Part shown: piece after piece, positions 42,939 to 52,320 of the stretch | How positions within the stretch are numbered: position 1 is the first letter of the stretch | How the letters are laid out: the number at the start of each line of letters is the position of its first letter | Assembly (NCBI GenBank): GCA_017620205.1 | Contig: JAFZQX010000031.1 | Location: forward strand, 1 to 64,000 | Reading direction: 5' to 3' | Length of the DNA: 64,000 bases | Source: Clostridia bacterium | GTDB taxonomy: Bacteria > Bacillota > Clostridia > UMGS1883 > UMGS1540 | Position numbers and translations under genes: made by a program | The notes under the pieces: generated by a model | Seen by the model: the letters and a program-made list of their open reading frames with translations, nothing else | The model's database searches: none | Told to the model about the DNA's origin: nothing

Positions 42939-43478
42939 TTATTTGTTCTTATGTTCCTTATAATACTCTTTAATATATTTAAACGTTTCGTCCTCGCCCT
43001 TTTCCGCCAGCATCGTAAGCCAGCTTTCAAGAAGGTCCGAGGTGTTTTTATTTATAAACCTTGATTTTTTTGCTTTCACAAAATACTCAAGAGGATGTTC
43101 TTCCTTATAGTTTTCGCCCTGGTAAACCTTGCTTGCGGCAACTCTGTCGCAAAACATTTCGATAACGTAGTTTAATGGCATTTCAATGGGCTCGAGTATT
43201 TTTGTTTTGGGGTTATAGTCCGTCCAATACTCAAAGTGGTGACGGTTTCTGCCCTTATGACGGAGCCAAGCCTTTGAATAGCCGTAAAGCTCTCTCTCCT
43301 TCTCGTTAGGGCTTTTTGAGCCTAAATAGTATTTCGCGCCCACCAAAAATTCACGCGGGTGATACTTTGAAAGATCGTGAAAAAGCCCCTGAAAGCCTAT
43401 GCCCGCTTTGAAACAGTGGCATATTACCAAATGGCGGTGTTTTGTAATTGTTTTAAAATGACCGATTGCCTTTATCAT
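42939..43478 (-). CDS. DUF5662-like protein
   Basis: 179 residues from ATG 43478 (AAAGGGAAG upstream). HRHLVICHCFKAG, FQGLFHDLSKYHPREF, AWLRHKGRNRHHFEYWTDY and MPLNYVIEMFCDRVAAS are rich in His/Asp pairs and resemble an HD-like metal site. I place it in DUF5662 from memory. Function is unknown. It stands alone behind a TTGCAT-17-TATAAT promoter at 43506-43534. Confidence 0.72.
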   Translation of the reverse strand: MIKAIGHFKTITKHRHLVICHCFKAGIGFQGLFHDLSKYHPREFLVGAKYYLGSKSPNEKERELYGYSKAWLRHKGRNRHHFEYWTDYNPKTKILEPIEMPLNYVIEMFCDRVAASKVYQGENYKEEHPLEYFVKAKKSRFINKNTSDLLESWLTMLAEKGEDETFKYIKEYYKEHKNK

Positions 43479-43505
43479 AAAAACTTCCCTTTCCAAACTT
43501 TTAAT

Positions 43506-43534
43506 ATTATACCTTAAAATCTTAAAAAATGCAA
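43506..43534 (-). promoter_or_regulatory. Promoter of DUF5662-like gene
   Basis: Minus strand TTGCAT (43534-43529), 17 bp, TATAAT (43511-43506). Confidence 0.6.
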
Positions 43535-43597
43535 GTAGTTCTATTTTCCGCGCCGCCCTTATATAAATATACCAAAGATAAGAAGGGAAGATGTTTT

Positions 43598-44719
43598 ATG
43601 AAAAAAGCAGTAATTTTGATTTTTGTATTTATTCTTGTTTGCCGTCCGGTTTACGCGGATCCCGATATAAGCTGCAAATCGGCAGTACTTATGGAACAGA
43701 GCACGGGGCGCGTGCTGTATTCTTTAAATCCGCACGAAAAGCTGCCGCCCGCGTCCGTAACAAAGATTATGACAATGCTTTTGGCTATGGAAGAGATAGA
43801 TTCCGGTAATTTAAAGCTTACGGATACCGTCACGGCAAGTCAGCACGCAAAGGAGATGGGCGGCTCTACCATATATCTTGATACAGGCGAAGTGATGACT
43901 GTTGACGATATTATGAAGGGCATAGCGGTAGCCTCGGGAAACGACGCGTGCGTAGCCATAGCTGAGCACATAGCGGGCAGCGAAGAGGATTTCGTTGCGC
44001 GGATGAACGCGCGCGCAGAGGAGCTCGGAATGCACGATACGCACTTTGTAAACTGCAACGGGCTTGACGCGGAAGGCCATGTAACCTCCGCATACGACAT
44101 AGCGCTCATGAGCCGCGAGCTTTTAAAGCACGAAGGTATTTTTAAATATACAACTATATGGATGGACTCTCTTCGCGGCGGCGCGTTTACGCTTTCAAAC
44201 ACCAATAAGCTGATACGTTTTTACAGCGGGGCAAACGGCCTTAAAACAGGCTCAACAAGCGGCGCGGGCTGCTGTATATCGGGCACGGCAAAGCGCGATA
44301 ATATGCAGCTTATAGCGTCTGTTATGGGAAGCGAATCCAGCGACAAACGCTTCTCATCGGCGCGCGCTCTGCTTGATTTCGGCTTTGCAAATTACGCGCT
44401 CTCAGACCTTTCATCTCTTGCAGATTTAAGCGGCTCCGTGCCCGTCTTGCGCGGTACGGAAAAAGAAGCGCAGCCGGAGCTGTCCGCGCCGTTTGTCGCT
44501 TTAACGGAAAAAAGCAAAAAAAACAAAATCACCGCCGAAACTTATCTTTACGGCAGTGTATCTGCTCCCGTAAAAAAAGGAGACACACTGGGCACTGTAA
44601 AATATAGTTTAGACGGTGAACCTTTGGGGTCTTGCAATATTGTCGCAAAATATGACATCCCCCAAAAAAGCTTTATTATGTTTTATCTTGAAACGCTTTC
44701 GCGCTGGGTTAAAGGCTAA
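43598..44719 (+). CDS. D-alanyl-D-alanine carboxypeptidase (DacF/PBP5 type)
   Basis: 373 residues from ATG 43598, chosen for AAGGGAAG upstream and the signal peptide that then begins (KKAVILIFVFILVCRPVYA). Active-site motifs are SVTK (53-56), SGN (113-115) and KTG in GLKTGSTSGAG. A beta-rich C-terminal domain and an amphipathic end (MFYLETLSRWVKG) follow, as in membrane-anchored PBP5-like enzymes. It trims the terminal D-Ala of peptidoglycan stems. The spore form DacF is a possibility given ypeB and pdaA in the window. Its stop overlaps the feoB stop on the other strand. Confidence 0.93.
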   Translation: MKKAVILIFVFILVCRPVYADPDISCKSAVLMEQSTGRVLYSLNPHEKLPPASVTKIMTMLLAMEEIDSGNLKLTDTVTASQHAKEMGGSTIYLDTGEVMTVDDIMKGIAVASGNDACVAIAEHIAGSEEDFVARMNARAEELGMHDTHFVNCNGLDAEGHVTSAYDIALMSRELLKHEGIFKYTTIWMDSLRGGAFTLSNTNKLIRFYSGANGLKTGSTSGAGCCISGTAKRDNMQLIASVMGSESSDKRFSSARALLDFGFANYALSDLSSLADLSGSVPVLRGTEKEAQPELSAPFVALTEKSKKNKITAETYLYGSVSAPVKKGDTLGTVKYSLDGEPLGSCNIVAKYDIPQKSFIMFYLETLSRWVKG

Positions 44720-46743
44720 AGCAATGATGCGATTGTATAAAACAATGTCGAAACAAGCCACGCGGTTGAAAGATGCAGCAAAGCGCTTGCCCATGCCCAT
44801 TTTCTGCCTGCTTCGCGCCTTATTGTCGCGATAGTTGCAACGCAGGGGATATAGAGTAGGCAGAAGAGCATGAGCGACATGGCGTTTACGGCCCCAAAGC
44901 CTATGCCTTGAAAGCTTGCAAATATAGCGGCTCTGCCCGCCGCGGACGCGGCGTTTGCTACGCCGAACAAAACGCCTGTGCTCGATACCACAACTTCTTT
45001 TGCGGCAACGCCCGCAATAAGCGCAACCGCTATCTGCCAGAAACCGAGGCCCGCGGGCTTTAATATGGGTACAAGGTTTTTGCCCAAAACGCCGGCAAAG
45101 CTGTCGCCCATGTTATCCGTAAGTCCGCCGAAACCGAAGTTCAGCAAGAACCAAAGAATAATCGAAGCTATAAATATAGTCGTTCCCGCTTTTGTTAAAT
45201 AGTCTTTTACCTTTTCCCAAACATATATGAAAACGGTATGTATGTTCGGCATTTTGTATTCAGGCAGCTCTATAAGCAGGCTGTGCTCTGCGCGCTTTTT
45301 ATCGATCTTGCTCATAATAAGCGCTATTAAAATCGCAGCTATAACGCCAATTATATACATGGAATAAGCAACGAGCATCGCATATTTTTCGAAAAACATT
45401 TCGGAAAACATTATATATATAGGCAAGCGCGCGCTGCATGACATAAACGGAGTTACAAGGATTGTTTTTATCCTGTCGCGCCTGTCCTCCAGTGCGCGTG
45501 ACGCCATAACCGCGGGCACGCTGCAGCCAAATCCCAGTATCATCGGGATAAACGCTCTGCCCGACAGGCCTATTTTGCCCATAACGTTATCCATAACATA
45601 CGCTATTCTTGACATATAACCGCTGTCCTCCAAAAAGGCGAGCGCCAGAAAGAGGATAAAAATATTCGGCAAAAATGTAAGTATGCCGCCGACGCCTGCC
45701 AGTATGCCGTCAACTATAAGCGAAACCAGCATGGGCCCCGCGCCCATTTTTTCAAGCGCGGGCGGCAGAGCGCCGCTTAATATATCAAGACCCTTTTCAA
45801 AATAGCCTTTTATAAAATCGCCTACGGTAAACGTTAAGAAAAAGACCGCCGCCATAATAACAAGGAATATGGGTATGCCCCAAACGGGGTGCGTAAGCGC
45901 TTTATCGGCTTTATCCGTTTTGCGCGCTTTTTCGTCCTTGTTTACAAGTGTTTCGGAAATAATTTCTTCGATAAACTCGTATTTCTGATTTATAATTTCG
46001 TCTTCATAGTTTTTATCGTCAAACTTTATGTCAACCGGGTAGTTTTCCAAAATATCCTTATCGCCCTCAAGCGTTTTGATGGCATACCATCGGTAATTTC
46101 CAAGGTTTTTGTATTTCTCCTGTAAAAGCGTTGAGAGCGCGTCTATCTTGTCCTCTATATCGTCGCTGTACACCATGGCAAGCTCATCGTGATGCTTGTG
46201 TACATGGCTGCCTTCGCTGTGATGGTGCACGGGCTTGTCCGATTTTTCCGTTACATGGTGCGCAACCGCGTGCATAAGCGTTGAAAGACCCGTTCTCTTT
46301 CTCGCGGAAACGGGAATAACAGGCACGCCGAGCATTTCGGGAAGACGGTGCAGGTCTATTTCCATGCCGCGCTCCTCTATTATATCCATCATGTTGAGCG
46401 CTATTACAACGGGCTTTCCGAGCTCAATTAAACCGAGCGCCAGAAAGAGATTTCGCTCAAGCGCGGACGCATCCACAACGTCTACTATTATATCAACATC
46501 GTCGCTTAAAATATAGTTTCTCGAAACGGTTTCTTCCATTGTATACGAAGTTAAAGAATAAATGCCCGGCAAATCGCAAAGCTTATACTTCGCGTCATGG
46601 TATTTCATTATGCCTTCTTTTTTCTCAACCGTAACGCCGGGCCAGTTCGCAACCTTGAGTTTAGCTCCCGTATAGGCGTTAAAAAGCGTTGTCTTGCCGC
46701 AGTTCGGGTTGCCGATAAAAGCGACGTTTACAGTTTCCTGCAC
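44716..46743 (-). CDS. feoB: Ferrous iron transport protein B
   Basis: 675 residues. N-terminal G domain: GNPNCGKT (11-18), DLPG (57-60), NMMD (117-120). A His-rich linker at about 161-185 (HHHSEGSHVHKHH) is unusual in density and may bind Fe(II) or Zn(II). The GDI-like region and a membrane domain with two gate motifs follow (LGFGCSVPAVMASRALEDRRDR and SCSARLPIYIMF as separate parts). FeoB imports Fe(II) under anoxic conditions. Its start overlaps feoA by 16 nt. Confidence 0.96.
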   Translation of the reverse strand: MQETVNVAFIGNPNCGKTTLFNAYTGAKLKVANWPGVTVEKKEGIMKYHDAKYKLCDLPGIYSLTSYTMEETVSRNYILSDDVDIIVDVVDASALERNLFLALGLIELGKPVVIALNMMDIIEERGMEIDLHRLPEMLGVPVIPVSARKRTGLSTLMHAVAHHVTEKSDKPVHHHSEGSHVHKHHDELAMVYSDDIEDKIDALSTLLQEKYKNLGNYRWYAIKTLEGDKDILENYPVDIKFDDKNYEDEIINQKYEFIEEIISETLVNKDEKARKTDKADKALTHPVWGIPIFLVIMAAVFFLTFTVGDFIKGYFEKGLDILSGALPPALEKMGAGPMLVSLIVDGILAGVGGILTFLPNIFILFLALAFLEDSGYMSRIAYVMDNVMGKIGLSGRAFIPMILGFGCSVPAVMASRALEDRRDRIKTILVTPFMSCSARLPIYIMFSEMFFEKYAMLVAYSMYIIGVIAAILIALIMSKIDKKRAEHSLLIELPEYKMPNIHTVFIYVWEKVKDYLTKAGTTIFIASIILWFLLNFGFGGLTDNMGDSFAGVLGKNLVPILKPAGLGFWQIAVALIAGVAAKEVVVSSTGVLFGVANAASAAGRAAIFASFQGIGFGAVNAMSLMLFCLLYIPCVATIATIRREAGRKWAWASALLHLSTAWLVSTLFYTIASLL

Positions 46744-46967
46744 TCTGTTTCACCTCCGACTTCAATGGCGCTTGACACCGCGCTGCCGAGGGCAAAGCGT
46801 GTGCCTCTGATTTTTACAACCATACTGCCGCATCTCTTTTTGCCGAGTATGGATATAAAAGAGCCGTCTGTAAGCCCCAACATGCGCAGTCTTCTCTCAA
46901 GGCTCTCTTCCGCGTTTATTGCCTTTACCGTATAAGTTTGTCCTTTTTTTCCTTCAACAAGTCTCAT
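46728..46967 (-). CDS. feoA: Ferrous iron transport protein A
   Basis: 79 residues, an SH3-like FeoA: VKAINAEESLERRLRMLGLTDG and RGTRFALGSAVSSAIEV (separate). It assists FeoB. The gene overlaps feoB and follows a small Tyr/Pro-rich gene by about 40 nt. No Fur-type box was identified. Confidence 0.92.
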   Translation of the reverse strand: MRLVEGKKGQTYTVKAINAEESLERRLRMLGLTDGSFISILGKKRCGSMVVKIRGTRFALGSAVSSAIEVGGETECRKL

Positions 46968-47008
46968 TTTCTTTCCTCATTTTTATGTAGCGGGGAAGCC
47001 CCCCGCAA

Positions 47009-47182
47009 TTATTCTTCATTGTCGTCTTCCGGATATGGAAGAGAAAATTGCTTTTTCATATCCGCCTGCATTTCACTTGCCGCGCCTGCGCTTTGCATCT
47101 GTTCCCACGCCGGAAGCGGCACGGGATACGGCACTATATAAACCGCCGGTAATATATAAAATTCCGGATAGTTGTTCTGCAT
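47009..47182 (-). CDS. Small Tyr/Pro-rich protein, 57 residues
   Basis: ATG 47182 follows a GAGGGGG site. The N-terminal half is Tyr/Pro/Val-rich (FYILPAVYIVPYPVPLPAW) and the C-terminal half is Gln/Met/Ala-rich with an acidic end. The style is like small spore-coat proteins, but no family was recognised. A GC-rich hairpin (GCGGGG/CCCCGC) separates it from feoA. Confidence 0.5.
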   Translation of the reverse strand: MQNNYPEFYILPAVYIVPYPVPLPAWEQMQSAGAASEMQADMKKQFSLPYPEDDNEE

Positions 47183-47264
47183 TTATATCCCCCTCATAAA
47201 TATATTCGTCCGTAATATATTTTATGAAAACGGGAGAAATTTGTGACATTTAGTCTCTGTATGC

Positions 47265-50255
47265 TTAAGAGTTTATGACGTATGTTATCATTCTCTTAAT
47301 TACCGCTGCCGCCTCTGCCCTTGTAGCACTGTCCGCAGGTTTGAAAAAGCCCGAAGGAGTGCCGTTTATAAGACCGTTTTCGCTTGCGAAGTTTACGGCG
47401 TCTATCGCCCATGCGCTAATTCTTTCGCTGTCATAAAACTGCGCCTGCGCTCCGCCCGAGGGGATTATACCTGCAAGGTTTAAAGCGCGAACTGTCATAA
47501 CCGTCATTTCTTCGCGCGTTATCGGCATCGTTGGCAAAAACATACTGTCGCTGTAGCCTCTTGCTATATCATATTTTGTTACCGTTTCAACAACGCCCGC
47601 GTACCAGTCTTTCGGATGAACATCTTTAAACGAATTTGAATAGTAAAGGGGCGCAAGCGAAAACGCGCGTATAAGGAAAGCCGAAAACTCAGCACGCGTT
47701 ATAGGCTCGTCGGGGTCAAAGAGCATGTCGCCCCTGCCGTTTACTATGCCCGCCGCGCTCATAAGGTCAATATCGGATTTTGCCCAATGGTTTTGTGTGT
47801 CAAAAAAGTCTATTTTGCTCCGGAAGCTGTCCGAATAAATATTTATAACGCCCATTGTGCCCTTCTTTTTCGTAACAAGCGTTTCTTTGGGCACGGAAAC
47901 AGGCTTTGTTTCTTCCGCGGGCGCCGTCCTCTCTGTTTCAATCATTTCGCCTTCGCCGTCTAAGGGCTTCGGGGTTATAAGTACCGGTGCGCTTGATACC
48001 GCCGCACCGTACACGGGACCGCTTAAGGACGCGGGCGCCACTTCATATTTAAGGTATGAGCCTACCATGTCCTTCGTGACGGATAACGTGGGCGATGTTT
48101 CGCCTTCCAGGGGCATAAAAACACCGTCCGCCGTAGACGATATAAGCCACCTGTAAGCGCTCAGCTCAGCCGTCGGAAAATTCGCGGAAAATTCATGCTT
48201 GCCGCGAAGTATCATGTCGGGATAAGGATAGCCCGTAACATATACGTCGCTGCAGGAAACCTCGGCGTCTTTTATTTTTAAACTGTCAAGAAGAATCACC
48301 TGAGACGGATCGCCGCCCGTTGTAAAGCCGAGCATTATTCTGCCCAAAATATTCTGCTGCGTAACGAAAACTTTTTCAAAGCTTTCGTTCCCTGTAAGAT
48401 TTACCTGGAAAAGCGGCAAATTATCCGTAAAACCGTCTTGGTTTGAGTTGTAGATTATAACCGACATAGTGACGGGATTATTCTCATAAGCTTCTTTTGC
48501 CCAGCCTGAGAAAACATATGGCTTCCCCGCTTCGAAAAGGAGCGCCGAATCCGAAAGCAGCGCGGATACGCTTCCGTTTAATATCAGTTTTCCCATTTGC
48601 GAACCGTCCTGCGGCATATTTCCTTCAAAAGACGTTACGATATTAAGCTGCGAAGGCGCCGCCGTTTTAAAAAACTGTGTGGGGTTCTGCCCTTCAAAGC
48701 TTCCGTCATATATGGTTTCTCTTGAAACATAAACGGAAGCGGAGCCGGAAACATGCGGGTTTTCCGCCATTTCCGCATGAATTACATATTCGCCTTCAAC
48801 AGCCGATGACGTAACCGACAGCATTCTGCCGTCTATAAAAACGCCGCGCCCTTCGGGCTCTACCGACGTCAGAATTCCGTCTGCACCGGCAACTATTTCT
48901 CCCGCCTGGTTTCTGACCGCGTAATTTATCGGTATGTCGAGCGCGTCATGGCTTGGTATCGCCGCATGCGCGGGAGCGTTTATCAAAACATCGGTGGGTT
49001 TAAGCTCTTCCGCGTAAAACTGCATATATGAAACGTATATAGGTCTTTCGTCCGTGTTCTCAAAATTTATATTTACCTGATAAACGCCGTCCGACGGCAC
49101 TTTAACGGCTGAAACAACTTCTGTTTGCTCGCCTGCGGCGCCGCTAACCGTAATATTTATATTTCCGTCCCATGAAATCTCTCCGTTTGCGGCCTCCGTC
49201 TGCTTTGATGTATATCCCTTGTCAGACGAGATAAGCGCGCGGAAAACATAAAGTCTGTCAGCTCTGAGCACATATGTTTTATCAATTACTATACGTGCGC
49301 CGTATTTATTTTCGTCCAGATACTCCGTGTTTATTGCGGCGCACGGCGAATTATCGTTTTCGGTAAGGTAAATAGTGCCCGTTTCCGCACTGTATCCGGA
49401 AAGCGTCGGGAAATCGGTAAAATCGCCGTTTTCGATATAGCTTGTTCCCGTTTTAAGCTTCGCCGTGTATTCTTTAATGCCCATAAAGCCCTTAGGCGGC
49501 GAGGCTTTAAGAACAAAGCTTTTATCTGTTTCCGCGTATGACGAAACCGTCAGTGTGTTTGTGTCCGCGGAAAAAGAAACGCCTGTGGGCATTTCTCCCG
49601 AAACTTCCAAATTTCCCGTTACTATCGTAACCGCCTTGCCGTTATCGTCAATAGCGACGGGATTGTATTTATACTCCATAACGCCCGTATCCGGCACAAA
49701 CACGCTTCTCGGCCCTTCTATCTGCATCGAAACGGGGTTGCCTTCAATTTTGCAAAGCTTTATTTCATCTACATAAACAGCAGTGTCGGCATCGGACGTA
49801 AAGGTAGCAAAGCTTATGCCAAACTCCCTCGTTTCGCCGGCCATAAAAGTGCCCGAAACCGCCTGCCATTCATAACCTATTGACGTTATGTTAAAAATTA
49901 TTCTCTTGTCTATGCTTATATAGTCTACAGCCATCTGCGGCACGGCGTCAACTTGCCTGTCTGCTTTAATATACATTGAAAACTCGTATAAATCGCCCTC
50001 TGTAAGCGCAACGGACGCATCATAATCGTAAAAATTAAGATAACCGCCGTCCGCTTCCACGTTGTCGCTTTTCTGAAGCTCTGCACAAAACATGCCGGAA
50101 TACGGCTCAAGCGCTTCTATCGAAACAGGGGAAAAAGAAGATTCCGCGTCGTCAAAATTGCAATCAAGCAAAACTTCACCTTCCGCGGCAGAAACGCCAA
50201 AAAAGCAAAAAGACAGCCCTATGCACAACAATAAAGATATAATTTTGCGCACCAT
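47265..50255 (-). CDS. Secreted SLH protein with carbohydrate-binding-like domains
   Basis: 996 residues from ATG 50255, preferred over a GTG at 50264 because AGGTG lies 6 nt upstream. Signal peptide about 1-24. The N-terminal part looks like a galactose-binding-type jelly roll (LLDCNFDDAESSF, YEFSMYIKADRQVD), and the same theme recurs twice (YVFRALISSDKGY, YVFSGWAKEAYEN). An Ig-like region (YPYPDMILRGKHEFSANFP) follows. Three C-terminal SLH domains (about 815-990): FDTQNHWAKSDID, FKDVHPKDWYAGVVE, ISAWAIDAVNFASENG. Probably a cell-wall-anchored glycan-binding protein. It has its own promoter. Confidence 0.85.
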   Translation of the reverse strand: MVRKIISLLLCIGLSFCFFGVSAAEGEVLLDCNFDDAESSFSPVSIEALEPYSGMFCAELQKSDNVEADGGYLNFYDYDASVALTEGDLYEFSMYIKADRQVDAVPQMAVDYISIDKRIIFNITSIGYEWQAVSGTFMAGETREFGISFATFTSDADTAVYVDEIKLCKIEGNPVSMQIEGPRSVFVPDTGVMEYKYNPVAIDDNGKAVTIVTGNLEVSGEMPTGVSFSADTNTLTVSSYAETDKSFVLKASPPKGFMGIKEYTAKLKTGTSYIENGDFTDFPTLSGYSAETGTIYLTENDNSPCAAINTEYLDENKYGARIVIDKTYVLRADRLYVFRALISSDKGYTSKQTEAANGEISWDGNINITVSGAAGEQTEVVSAVKVPSDGVYQVNINFENTDERPIYVSYMQFYAEELKPTDVLINAPAHAAIPSHDALDIPINYAVRNQAGEIVAGADGILTSVEPEGRGVFIDGRMLSVTSSAVEGEYVIHAEMAENPHVSGSASVYVSRETIYDGSFEGQNPTQFFKTAAPSQLNIVTSFEGNMPQDGSQMGKLILNGSVSALLSDSALLFEAGKPYVFSGWAKEAYENNPVTMSVIIYNSNQDGFTDNLPLFQVNLTGNESFEKVFVTQQNILGRIMLGFTTGGDPSQVILLDSLKIKDAEVSCSDVYVTGYPYPDMILRGKHEFSANFPTAELSAYRWLISSTADGVFMPLEGETSPTLSVTKDMVGSYLKYEVAPASLSGPVYGAAVSSAPVLITPKPLDGEGEMIETERTAPAEETKPVSVPKETLVTKKKGTMGVINIYSDSFRSKIDFFDTQNHWAKSDIDLMSAAGIVNGRGDMLFDPDEPITRAEFSAFLIRAFSLAPLYYSNSFKDVHPKDWYAGVVETVTKYDIARGYSDSMFLPTMPITREEMTVMTVRALNLAGIIPSGGAQAQFYDSERISAWAIDAVNFASENGLINGTPSGFFKPADSATRAEAAAVIKRMITYVINS

Positions 50256-50291
50256 GACTGTCACCTGCCTTATTAAAACACATATATATCT

Positions 50292-50320
50292 AGTATATCA
50301 CAAATATTAAATTTCGTAAA
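50292..50320 (-). promoter_or_regulatory. Promoter of second SLH gene
   Basis: Minus strand TTTACG (50320-50315), 17 bp, TATACT (50297-50292), about 37 bp before the ATG. Confidence 0.6.
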
Positions 50321-50385
50321 GACTTGTTTAGAAAATAAAGAGTGTAAAATGTTGCATCTTATTTCTACATTCTACACTCTGCATT

Positions 50386-51630
50386 CTACATTTGCATTAT
50401 TTTTTCTGCCGCGCGAAGTACAGCAAGTTTTCCGCTTTCATAGGTTAAGCCGCCCTGCATATATACGGCAAACGGCTCACGCATGGGAGCGTCCGCGCTG
50501 ATTTCAATTGACGCGCCTTGGTTAAACGCGCCCGCAGCCATTATAACCTCGTCGTTATACCCGGGCATCGCCCAGGGAACGGGTGCTACGAAAGAATCAA
50601 CGGGCGAAGCGCTCTGTATGCCTTCGCAAAAGGCTATAACCTTTTCTCTGCTGCCGAGCTTTACGGCTTCTATTATGTCAGACCTTGCGCCGTCGGGCTC
50701 AGGCGAAACTTCATAGCCCAGCTCACGCATTACGGCCGCGCAGAAAACCGCCGTTTTAAGCGCCTGCGCCACCGCGTGCGGCGCCATGTAAAAGCCCTGA
50801 AACATAGCCTTTGCCATGCCATAGTTACAGCCGCACTCCGTACCTATTCCGGGTGCCAAAAGCGCGTCCGCCGCAAGAGAGACAAGCTCGCGCTTGCCCG
50901 CGATATATCCGCCCGTAGGCGCCAAACCGCCGCCGGGGTTTTTAATAAGCGAGCCCGCCATAAGATCCGCGCCGAGCGCCGTAGGCTCGGTTTCTTCTAC
51001 AAATTCGCCGTAGCAGTTATCAACTAAAACCAAAACGTCACTTCGTATGCTCTTTATAAACTTAATAAGTTCTCCTATATCCGAAACCGTCATGGACGGT
51101 CTGAAATCATACCCTTTTGAGCGCTGAATTAAAGCGGCTTTTATGCTTTTATTCTCCAAAGCGCGCTTTATGCCCTCTTTATCGGGCGTGCCGTCTTTTA
51201 AAGGCACTTCGTCATATCCTACGCCGAAAGCGGAAAGCGAGCTTTTGCCGCCGCGTATTACGCCGCGCAAAGTGTCATACGGCGCGCCTGTCGCGGCAAG
51301 GAGCGTATCGCCCGGTCTTAAAACCGCGAAAAGCATGGTAGAGAGCGCATGCGTGCCCGAAACGAAATTCGCTCTCACCAGCGCAGCCTCCGCGCCGAAT
51401 GATTCGGCGTATACTTTGTCTATTGCTTCGCGGCTTTCATCGTCATAGCCGTAACCGCTTGTCTCTGCAAAGTGCGCCGCACTGACGCGGGCAGCCGTAA
51501 ATGCATTCTGCACTTTCAGCTGGTTTGCAAACGCAACTTTGTCAATTTTCTTAAAAACTTCAAAAACACTGCTCTCGGCTTTTTCGCCTATGAGCAGTGT
51601 TTTCTCGGAAATTCCGTTTATTTTATCCAT
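50386..51630 (-). CDS. PLP-dependent methionine gamma-lyase-like protein (YnbB/aluminium-resistance family)
   Basis: 414 residues. FGAEAALVRANFVSGTHALSTMLF, GDTLLAATGAPYDTLRGVIRG, VLVDNCYGEFVEETEPTALGADLMAGSLIKNPGGGLAPTGGYIAG (parts of one fold) mark the cysteine/methionine lyase-like family; the Lys of LIKNPGG is the PLP anchor. It is annotated in relatives as aluminium resistance or methionine gamma-lyase, neither well proven. Its ATG follows the ACT gene's stop region closely. Confidence 0.88.
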   Translation of the reverse strand: MDKINGISEKTLLIGEKAESSVFEVFKKIDKVAFANQLKVQNAFTAARVSAAHFAETSGYGYDDESREAIDKVYAESFGAEAALVRANFVSGTHALSTMLFAVLRPGDTLLAATGAPYDTLRGVIRGGKSSLSAFGVGYDEVPLKDGTPDKEGIKRALENKSIKAALIQRSKGYDFRPSMTVSDIGELIKFIKSIRSDVLVLVDNCYGEFVEETEPTALGADLMAGSLIKNPGGGLAPTGGYIAGKRELVSLAADALLAPGIGTECGCNYGMAKAMFQGFYMAPHAVAQALKTAVFCAAVMRELGYEVSPEPDGARSDIIEAVKLGSREKVIAFCEGIQSASPVDSFVAPVPWAMPGYNDEVIMAAGAFNQGASIEISADAPMREPFAVYMQGGLTYESGKLAVLRAAEKIMQM

Positions 51631-52061
51631 TAAAGGTTATATATAACCTCTCCGGGGATTACGGGAACGCCGCCTTTTTCGAGAGCTTTTGCCGCGTCTT
51701 CATTATTTTCAACTCTCAAAATTACAAGCGCGTCGTTACGCCTTTTTTCCGTAAAGGCGTACATATATTCAATGCCTATATCGCTTTCTGCCAAAATCTG
51801 CATAGCCTTATTAAGTCCGCCCGGAGCGTCCTCAATGGAAACGGCTATAACTTCTGTTGTTTTAACCGCAAAGCCCGCTTCGCGGATTGCCGCTTTTGCT
51901 TCGTCGGGTTTGTTTACTATCATTCTTAAAATTCCGAAATCAGTAGTGTCGGCAATACAAAGCGCCTGTATGTCTATATTCTTTTCGGCAAGAATTTTTG
52001 TAACCTTCGCGAGTCTGCCCGATGTGTTTTCAACAAAAACCGAAATCTGTTTTACAACCAT
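51630..52061 (-). CDS. Tandem ACT-domain protein
   Basis: 143 residues from ATG 52061 (GAGGAG upstream). Two ACT domains: QISVFVENTSGRLAKVTKILAEKNI and VIAVSIEDAPGGLNKAMQILAESDI as starting strands (cited in part). ACT domains bind amino acids. Paired with phenylacetate-CoA ligase and IorAB in many anaerobes, so it may sense aromatic or branched amino acids. It overlaps the lyase gene by 1 nt. Confidence 0.9.
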   Translation of the reverse strand: MVVKQISVFVENTSGRLAKVTKILAEKNIDIQALCIADTTDFGILRMIVNKPDEAKAAIREAGFAVKTTEVIAVSIEDAPGGLNKAMQILAESDIGIEYMYAFTEKRRNDALVILRVENNEDAAKALEKGGVPVIPGEVIYNL

Positions 52062-52105
52062 ATATAAACTCCTCTCTGATAATGTTCTCACTTACTTTTT
52101 TAGTT

Positions 52106-52320
52106 GGGGATAGAAAAAATTTTCAGAACTGACAAACGGAACCCGCAGGGGTTGCCCAAAGCTGTACAGAGGTACGTTTGTTCGCGGCAAAAGGCTTCTT
52201 TTCAAAGAAAAAGTGAATATAATGAGCTTTTTCTTTGAAAAAACACAAAAGCAAAAGATTTAAGCTATCTTTAAATCTATATAATTACTGCCTTTTGCGG
52301 TCCGGGCTTTTTTACATCCC
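52106..52320 (-). repeat. Post-stop repeat element, copy B
   Basis: It starts directly after the paaK stop. The head (minus strand) reads GGGATGTAAAAAAGC then GGACCGCAAAAGGCA. A 15-bp perfect hairpin (52199-52213 with 52227-52241) sits in the middle, and the tail (52106-52195) contains GACAAACGGAACCCG and GTACGTTTGTTCGCGGC. Order and orientation match copies A and C. Confidence 0.7.
52199..52241. terminator. 15-bp perfect hairpin in copy B
   Basis: TTTTCAAAGAAAAAG pairs with CTTTTTCTTTGAAAA, 13-nt loop. It could terminate weakly, since the T-run is within the stem. Confidence 0.45.
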
